DNA of 11,006 nucleotides, taken from Collinsella sp. (GTDB taxonomy: Bacteria; Actinomycetota; Coriobacteriia; Coriobacteriales; Coriobacteriaceae). The position numbers were made by a program, and so were the translations under genes. Positions 6,498 to 11,006 of the stretch are shown here, in pieces. Positions within the stretch are counted from its first letter, which is position 1, and each line of letters starts with the position of its first letter. The stretch is taken from positions 4,211 through 15,216 of the forward strand of contig DXLY01000044.1 in the NCBI GenBank assembly GCA_019414465.1. Direction: 5' to 3'. The notes beneath the pieces were generated by a model, which made no database searches, was not told where the DNA came from, and saw nothing but the letters and a program-made list of their open reading frames with translations.

Positions 6498-7904
6498 ATG
6501 GCAGGAAACATGCAGGACAACTTTGACGAGAATGGCAACCCCATCCGCTGCTCCTTCTGCGGAAAAGAGCAGGGGCAGGTTCGCCGCCTTGTAAAGGGTC
6601 CGACCAACATCTTTATCTGCGACGAGTGCGTTGCCGCCTGCTCCGAGATCCTTGAGGAGTCGCTGGCTTCGGACTTTATGGACGCTGCCCGCAACGGCAA
6701 GCTGCCGGGCTTCCTCAACGACCACGGCCAGGCTGCATCCCAGCCCGCCGCGGACCCCGAGACCGAGGGTTTTGAGCTCGAGGACGATCGCCAGGTCATC
6801 ACGCACGTGCCGACGCCGCACGAGATCTATGACGAGCTTTCGGCCTATGTCATGGGCCAGGAGGACGCCAAGCGCGCCATGTCGGTTGCCGTGTACAACC
6901 ATTACCGCCGCGTCATCGAGGGCGGTGCTGCGCTTTCGGCCTTTGACGACGGTTTGGACTCGCAGCTTGACGATGACATGGACGAGGTGGAGCTCGCCAA
7001 GTCCAACATCCTGCTGCTCGGTCCCACCGGTACCGGCAAGACGCTGCTGGCCCAGACGCTCGCGCGCATCCTCGAGGTGCCGTTTGCCATTGCCGACGCC
7101 ACCGCGCTCACCGAGGCCGGCTATGTGGGCGAGGACGTGGAGAACATCCTACTCAAGCTCATTAATGCTGCCGATGGCGACATTGAGCGCGCACAGGTTG
7201 GCATCATCTACGTTGACGAGATCGACAAGATTGCCCGCAAGGCTGAGAACCTCTCCATTACCCGCGATGTTTCGGGCGAGGGTGTTCAGCAGGCGCTGCT
7301 TAAGATTCTTGAGGGCACGGTGGCCAGCGTTCCGCCTACCGGTGGCCGCAAGCATCCCCAGCAGGAGCTGCTGCAGATCGACACGACTAACATCCTGTTT
7401 ATCTGCGGCGGTGCCTTTGTGGGTCTGGACAAGATCATCGCCGACCGCGTGGGCAACAAGGGCGTGGGCTTTAACTCCGAGATCGCCGGCCCCACCTCTG
7501 TCGACGAGAACGACCTGCTGCGTCAGGTGCTCCCGCAGGACCTCAACGCCTTTGGCATGATCCCCGAGTTCGTGGGCCGTACGCCCGTTGTCACCCAGAC
7601 GCAGGCGCTCGACGAGGACGACCTGGTGTCGATTCTGACCGAGCCCAAGAACGCCGTGGTGCGTCAGTACCGCAAGATGTTCCAGCTCGAGGACGTTGAG
7701 CTTGAGTTTGAGGCCGCGGCCCTTCACGAGATCGCCCGTATGGCGCTCGCCCGCAAGACCGGCGCCCGCGGCCTGCGTTCCATCTGCGAGGACGTGCTTC
7801 AGCAGACGATGTTCGACCTCCCCAGCGAGGAGGGTGTCGCCAAGGTCATCGTGACCGAAGCGGCGGTTAAGGGCGAAGAACAGCCCCAACGCATCTACGG
7901 GTAA
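6498..7904 (+). CDS. clpX: ATP-dependent Clp protease ATP-binding subunit ClpX
   Basis: ClpX is the hexameric AAA+ unfoldase that recognises tagged proteins and threads them into ClpP. It has 468 residues, longer than the usual 410-430. The N-terminal zinc-binding domain has C18, C21, C41 and C44. The AAA+ module has Walker A GPTGTGKT (175-182), pore loop GYVG (208-211), Walker B IIYVDEID (236-243), RKH loop (284-286), an arginine-finger region IPEFVGR (355-361) and sensor 2 GARGLR (422-427). The ClpP-docking IGF loop reads VGF (323-325), a mild change. Extra length comes from a linker between zinc domain and AAA+ core (about 50-105) and an acidic insertion before Walker A (about 141-165). 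It starts one base after the clpP stop and shares its transcript; a strong terminator follows. Confidence 0.97.
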   Translation: MAGNMQDNFDENGNPIRCSFCGKEQGQVRRLVKGPTNIFICDECVAACSEILEESLASDFMDAARNGKLPGFLNDHGQAASQPAADPETEGFELEDDRQVITHVPTPHEIYDELSAYVMGQEDAKRAMSVAVYNHYRRVIEGGAALSAFDDGLDSQLDDDMDEVELAKSNILLLGPTGTGKTLLAQTLARILEVPFAIADATALTEAGYVGEDVENILLKLINAADGDIERAQVGIIYVDEIDKIARKAENLSITRDVSGEGVQQALLKILEGTVASVPPTGGRKHPQQELLQIDTTNILFICGGAFVGLDKIIADRVGNKGVGFNSEIAGPTSVDENDLLRQVLPQDLNAFGMIPEFVGRTPVVTQTQALDEDDLVSILTEPKNAVVRQYRKMFQLEDVELEFEAAALHEIARMALARKTGARGLRSICEDVLQQTMFDLPSEEGVAKVIVTEAAVKGEEQPQRIYG

Positions 7905-7925
7905 ACCTGCCAAAAACGTGCTTGC

Positions 7926-7966
7926 AAATAGCCTCCGACCATCCGCGGTCGGAGGCTATTTTATAT
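7926..7966 (+). terminator. Strong Rho-independent terminator of clpP-clpX
   Basis: A perfect 15-bp stem (7926-7940 with 7947-7961, core GCCTCCGACC/GGTCGGAGGC) has a 6-nt loop and runs into an AT-rich tail (TTTTATATATA). It begins 22 bases after the clpX stop. The A-rich 5' foot can also pair as part of a terminator for the opposite strand, but no converging gene exists here. Confidence 0.93.
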
Positions 7967-7990
7967 ATACGCAAAACACCCAACTACCTG

Positions 7991-7999
7991 TGTTATTCT
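7991..7999 (+). promoter_or_regulatory. Possible extended -10 promoter of valS
   Basis: TGTTATTCT fits TGnTAnnnT and lies 25 bases past the clpX terminator. No clear -35 box is present. It would give a valS leader of about 180 nt. An alternative pair TTGTTT (8006-8011) and TATCAG (8029-8034), spaced 17 bp, is also conceivable. Confidence 0.35.
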
Positions 8000-8055
8000 G
8001 TGTGTTTGTTTAAGCCTCAGCGAAGTCATATCAGACTGAAGTAATCGATACCTAA

Positions 8056-8168
8056 GGCGCGTCCGCCTGCTTGGTTTTCGTAGATTCCGCACGAGCCGAA
8101 GAGCACTTAATGTGCTCTTCGCGCGAGCCAGGACCTGACCGAGCGAAAACCAAGCAGGCGGACACGCC
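8056..8168 (+). promoter_or_regulatory. 113-nt structured element in the valS leader, long hairpin of unknown function
   Basis: Arms 8056-8080 and 8144-8168 pair over 25 bp with a single C-A mismatch (8060/8164); the inner 20 bp are perfect. Inside it, CGAAGAGCAC (8097-8106) and GTGCTCTTCG (8112-8121) form a perfect 10-bp hairpin with loop TTAAT. The element ends ten bases before the valS Shine-Dalgarno (8178-8182). There is no T-tract after the outer stem and no TGGNACC-type T-box sequence, so it is neither a plain terminator nor a recognisable T-box, although a leader controlling an aminoacyl-tRNA synthetase gene would make sense. It could also be a palindromic repeat inserted in the leader. 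The 7967-8188 gap otherwise holds no convincing gene; a 69-residue open frame at 8071-8280 merely reads through the hairpin into valS in another frame. Confidence 0.6.
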
Positions 8169-8177
8169 GGCGGGACA

Positions 8178-8182
8178 GGGAG
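8178..8182 (+). promoter_or_regulatory. Ribosome binding site of valS
   Basis: GGGAG lies six bases before ATG 8189 and favours this start over the in-frame ATG at 8198. It is just outside the 3' arm of the long leader hairpin, so the hairpin does not itself bury it. Confidence 0.7.
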
Positions 8183-8188
8183 AGATAT

Positions 8189-10885
8189 ATGGAAGAGATG
8201 CCCAAGAACTACGATCCGTCGACCAACGAGCCGGCGATCCTGCAGAAGTGGCTCGACGGCGGCTACTACAAGCGCCGTGAGGGCGTGGGCGACTGCACCG
8301 TCACCATTCCGCCTCCCAACGTGACTGGCAAGCTACATATGGGCCACGCCACCGACGACTCCATCCAGGACGCCATCATCCGTATGGCCCGCATGCGCGG
8401 CAAGTCCACGCGTTGGGTGCTCGGTACCGACCACGCCGGCATCGCCACGCAGACTAAGGTCGACAAGAAGCTCAAGAGCGAGGGCATCAGCCGCCTGGAG
8501 ATCGGCCGCGATAAGTTTGTCGACGCCTGCTGGGATTGGACCCACGAGTACGGCGGCATCATTGTCGAGCAGATCAAGCGCATGGGCTGCTCCGTCGACT
8601 TCGACAACGAGCGCTTCACCATGGACGAGGACTACGCCCAGGCTGTGCGTAAGGTCTTCTGCGACTGGTACCACGACGGCCTGATCTATCGTGGCAAGCG
8701 CATCGTCAACTGGTGCCCCAACTGCACCACCGCTATCTCGGACGACGAGGCTGAGTACAAGGACGAGAAGGGCCATCTGTGGCACCTGCGCTACCCGCTG
8801 ACCGAGCCGGTCAACGGCCAGGATTACATCGTCGTCGCCACCACGCGCCCCGAGACCATGCTCGGTGACACGGGCGTCGCCGTCTCCCCGAAGGACCCCG
8901 AGAAGGCCGCCTTTGTGGGTAAGACCGTCAAGCTCCCCATCGTCGACCGCGAGATTCCCATCTTTGAGGATTGGCATGTCGACGCCAACTTTGCCTCCGG
9001 CTTCGTTAAGGTCACCCCGGCCCACGACCCCAACGACTACGCCATGGGTCAGGCCCACGACCTGCCGCAGATCAACATCTTCGACGAGCACGCGGTGGTC
9101 GTCGAGGGTTACGGCGAGTTTACCGGCATGAACCGCGACGAGTGCCGCGAGGCCGTCATTAAGTGGTTTGAGGAGCACGGCCTGCTCGATCACGTCGAGG
9201 ACCTCGATCACTCCGTCATGCACTGCTACCGTTGCGACTCCGCGCTGGAGCCGTGGCTGTCCGAGCAGTGGTTTGTGGCCGTCGACAAGCTCAAGGGACC
9301 GGCGCTCGACGCCGTCAACTCCGGCAAGGTCACCTTCCACCCCGCGCGCTGGACGCAGACCTACACCACCTGGATGGAGAACCTCAAGGACTGGTGCATC
9401 TCGCGCCAGCTGTGGTGGGGCCATCGCATCCCCGTGTTCTACTGCGAGGACTGCGGCTGGGAGGACGCCCTCACCGAGGACACCGATGTGTGTCCCAAGT
9501 GCGGCGGCCATCACGTGCATCAGGACGAGAACGTGCTGGACACCTGGTTCAGCTCGCAGCTGTGGACCTTCGCCACGCAGGGCTGGCCGCAAAAGCCGGA
9601 GCTGCTCGAGGGCCATCACCCCACGACGGCGCTCGTCACCGCACGCGACATCATCGCGCTGTGGGTCGCCCGCATGGTCATGAGTTCGCTGTATTTCTTG
9701 GACGAGGTGCCGTTTAAGGACGTCGTCATCTACCCGACGATTCTGGCCAAGGACGGCAGCCGCATGTCCAAGTCCAAGGGCAACGGTGTCGATCCCATGG
9801 ACCTCATTGGCATGTACGGCGCCGACGCCATGCGCTTCAACTTGCTCACGCTGTGCACCAACAACCAGGACGTCAAGTTTGACGCGAACATCGACAAGAA
9901 GACCAAGAAGCTCATCGACAGCCCGCGTACCGACCAGGCCAAGAGCTTTGTGACCAAGATCTGGAACGCCAGCCGCTTCCTGCTCATGAACATGGAGGGC
10001 TACACGCCCGGCGAGCCCGTCGTTGAGACGCCGGCCGACGCTTGGATGTTCAGTCGCCTGGCCAAGGCCGTGAAGATGGTCACCGAGGGTATCGAGAAGT
10101 ACACCTTTGGCGACATGGCCCGCGGCGTGCAGCAGTTCTTCTGGAACGAGGTCTGCGACTGGTACGTCGAGGTCACCAAGGCCCGCCTGAAGGGCGAGGG
10201 TCGCCTGCAGGCTCAGCGCAACCTGATCTTTGTGCTCGACACCTCCATTCGCCTGATGCACCCGCTCATGCCGTTTGTTACCGAGGAGATCTGGGACAAC
10301 ATGCCGGCGAGCGTGCTCGACCTGGACGCCGAGGGCAACGTGGACCGCGCCGAGGCGCTCATGATCGCCAAGTGGCCCGAGCCCGCCGACTACGCCAAGT
10401 ATGTCGACGAGGACGCCGAGCGCGCGTTTGAGCTGTGCCGCACCGTCGTTTCCGCCGCCCGCGCCACGCGTTCGCGCTATCGCTTAAGCCCCAAGGCTGA
10501 GCTCGACGTGGTCGTGCGCGCCGGTGCCGAGGACATCGAGAAGCTCGAGAGCCTGCGTTCGACCATCGAGCCGCTGGCCAACACCGCCTCGCTGGTCATG
10601 GGTACCGACGTTGAGAAACCGGCGGCGAGCATCGCCGTGGTCGACAGCGGCGTCGAGGTCTTTGTGGTGCTCGAGGGCAAGGTTGATCTTTCGGCCGAGA
10701 AGGCACGCCTGGAGAAAGAGATCGCCGCGGCCCAGAAGGAGCTCGCCGGCTGCGAGAAGACGCTTGACAACGAGGGCTTTGTGGCCAAGGCTGCGCCCGC
10801 GGTGGTCCAGAAGAAGAGGGACCGTGCAGCTGAGCTCAAGGAGATCCTGGTGGCGCTGACTGCTCAGGTTGCTGACTTCTCGTAG
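8189..10885 (+). CDS. valS: Valyl-tRNA synthetase
   Basis: This class I synthetase attaches valine to tRNA-Val in the cytoplasm and hydrolyses mischarged threonine. It has 898 residues, close to the Bacillus-type length. In order: ATP-binding HIGH motif as LHMGH (49-53) after PPPNVTGK; the CP1 editing domain with TTRPETMLGDT (218-228); cysteine pairs C176/C179, C346/C349, C419/C422 and C435/C438, which fit zinc-binding knuckles; DTWFSSQLW (451-459); the KMSKS loop as RMSKS (525-529), with arginine for the first lysine; the helical anticodon-binding domain (about 640-800); and a C-terminal coiled coil (about 830-895) with the typical NEGFVAKAAPAVV. All domains are complete. The start at 8189 is set by GGGAG six bases upstream. 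It is probably transcribed alone, from its own promoter after the clpX terminator, through a long structured leader. Confidence 0.97.
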   Translation: MEEMPKNYDPSTNEPAILQKWLDGGYYKRREGVGDCTVTIPPPNVTGKLHMGHATDDSIQDAIIRMARMRGKSTRWVLGTDHAGIATQTKVDKKLKSEGISRLEIGRDKFVDACWDWTHEYGGIIVEQIKRMGCSVDFDNERFTMDEDYAQAVRKVFCDWYHDGLIYRGKRIVNWCPNCTTAISDDEAEYKDEKGHLWHLRYPLTEPVNGQDYIVVATTRPETMLGDTGVAVSPKDPEKAAFVGKTVKLPIVDREIPIFEDWHVDANFASGFVKVTPAHDPNDYAMGQAHDLPQINIFDEHAVVVEGYGEFTGMNRDECREAVIKWFEEHGLLDHVEDLDHSVMHCYRCDSALEPWLSEQWFVAVDKLKGPALDAVNSGKVTFHPARWTQTYTTWMENLKDWCISRQLWWGHRIPVFYCEDCGWEDALTEDTDVCPKCGGHHVHQDENVLDTWFSSQLWTFATQGWPQKPELLEGHHPTTALVTARDIIALWVARMVMSSLYFLDEVPFKDVVIYPTILAKDGSRMSKSKGNGVDPMDLIGMYGADAMRFNLLTLCTNNQDVKFDANIDKKTKKLIDSPRTDQAKSFVTKIWNASRFLLMNMEGYTPGEPVVETPADAWMFSRLAKAVKMVTEGIEKYTFGDMARGVQQFFWNEVCDWYVEVTKARLKGEGRLQAQRNLIFVLDTSIRLMHPLMPFVTEEIWDNMPASVLDLDAEGNVDRAEALMIAKWPEPADYAKYVDEDAERAFELCRTVVSAARATRSRYRLSPKAELDVVVRAGAEDIEKLESLRSTIEPLANTASLVMGTDVEKPAASIAVVDSGVEVFVVLEGKVDLSAEKARLEKEIAAAQKELAGCEKTLDNEGFVAKAAPAVVQKKRDRAAELKEILVALTAQVADFS

Positions 10886-10982
10886 GCGTTACTGGGGGAC
10901 GCGTCCCGACGCTTTGCTCTCCGCTGCGGACACCTATTCCGCCGTTCTAACGAACGGCGGCTGACTCGACGCTGCAAACGCC
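10885..10982. other. Palindrome-rich region after valS
   Basis: No gene is recognisable in 10886-11006. The region holds a perfect 12-bp palindrome GGGACGCGTCCC (10896-10907), a small TCCG-CTG-CGGA hairpin (10920-10930), and a perfect 9-bp stem CCGCCGTTC/GAACGGCGG with a TAAC loop (10939-10960). The 9-bp stem has no T-tract, so terminator function for valS is doubtful. GGCGTT (10885-10890) and AACGCC (10977-10982) bound the set as a 6-bp inverted repeat, and CGACGCT occurs twice exactly 60 bases apart (10907 and 10967). Confidence 0.4.
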
Positions 10983-11006
10983 TCTGATGGCCAATCTGCC
11001 GTTCAA

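Noticed and set aside
7967..8188. T-box riboswitch upstream of valS
   Set aside because: No sequence close to the conserved AGGGTGGNACCGCG box and no terminator/antiterminator pair is present. An AGTA and a GTC triplet exist in the leader, but these are too short to support a Stem I.
8333..10261. 642-residue open frame on the minus strand, antisense to valS (a similar 452-residue one is antisense to tig)
   Set aside because: Long antisense frames are expected opposite GC-rich genes with strong third-position bias. The translations are low-complexity (rich in V, L, D, G, H), with no family motif, and the + strand genes are fully convincing.
10987..11006. Possible start of a next gene (ATG GCC AAT CTG CCG TTC)
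   Set aside because: There is no Shine-Dalgarno sequence, and only six codons are visible before the window ends.

Overview
The window looks like a piece of chromosome from a high-GC actinomycetote of the class Coriobacteriia, most likely Collinsella or a close relative. This is inferred from the GC-rich third codon positions, the gene order tig-clpP-clpX-valS (common among actinobacteria and firmicutes), the Coriobacteriia-like character of the trigger factor and ClpP proteins, and a gut-anaerobe gene set. No database search was possible. All genes lie on the + strand.

Layout. (1) 1-125 is the 3' end of an NADP-type glutamate dehydrogenase gene, closed by a hairpin terminator (151-184). (2) 185-367 has no gene but holds a 75-nt imperfect palindrome (202-276) and a likely extended -10 promoter. 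(3) 368-4101 is a two-gene operon for a molybdenum hydroxylase of the xanthine dehydrogenase/aldehyde oxidoreductase family: an FAD subunit, then a fused [2Fe-2S]-molybdopterin subunit, the two genes overlapping by one base. A terminator follows at 4126-4155. (4) 4240-4323 is tRNA-Leu(UAG) with an encoded CCA. (5) 4414-7904 is a protein quality-control block: trigger factor, then ClpP and ClpX, separated by one base. A strong terminator follows at 7926-7966. (6) 7967-8188 is a long leader ahead of valS that contains a 113-nt hairpin with a 25-bp stem. (7) 8189-10885 is valyl-tRNA synthetase. (8) 10886-11006 has no recognisable gene but is rich in palindromes.

How the genes work together. Trigger factor receives nascent chains at the ribosome, and ClpX unfolds substrates into the ClpP chamber; co-location of these three is a classic arrangement. 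The FAD, FeS and Mo subunits should form one electron-transfer enzyme (Mo centre, two [2Fe-2S] clusters, FAD). No Mo-cofactor maturation gene is present, and the substrate cannot be read from the sequence.

The protein-coding content is mostly ordinary. The least explained parts are the non-coding palindromes (202-276, 8056-8168, 10885-10982), the degenerate PPIase domain of trigger factor, and the unusually long linkers of ClpX. I see no CRISPR array, insertion sequence, phage gene, defence system or novel multi-gene system.
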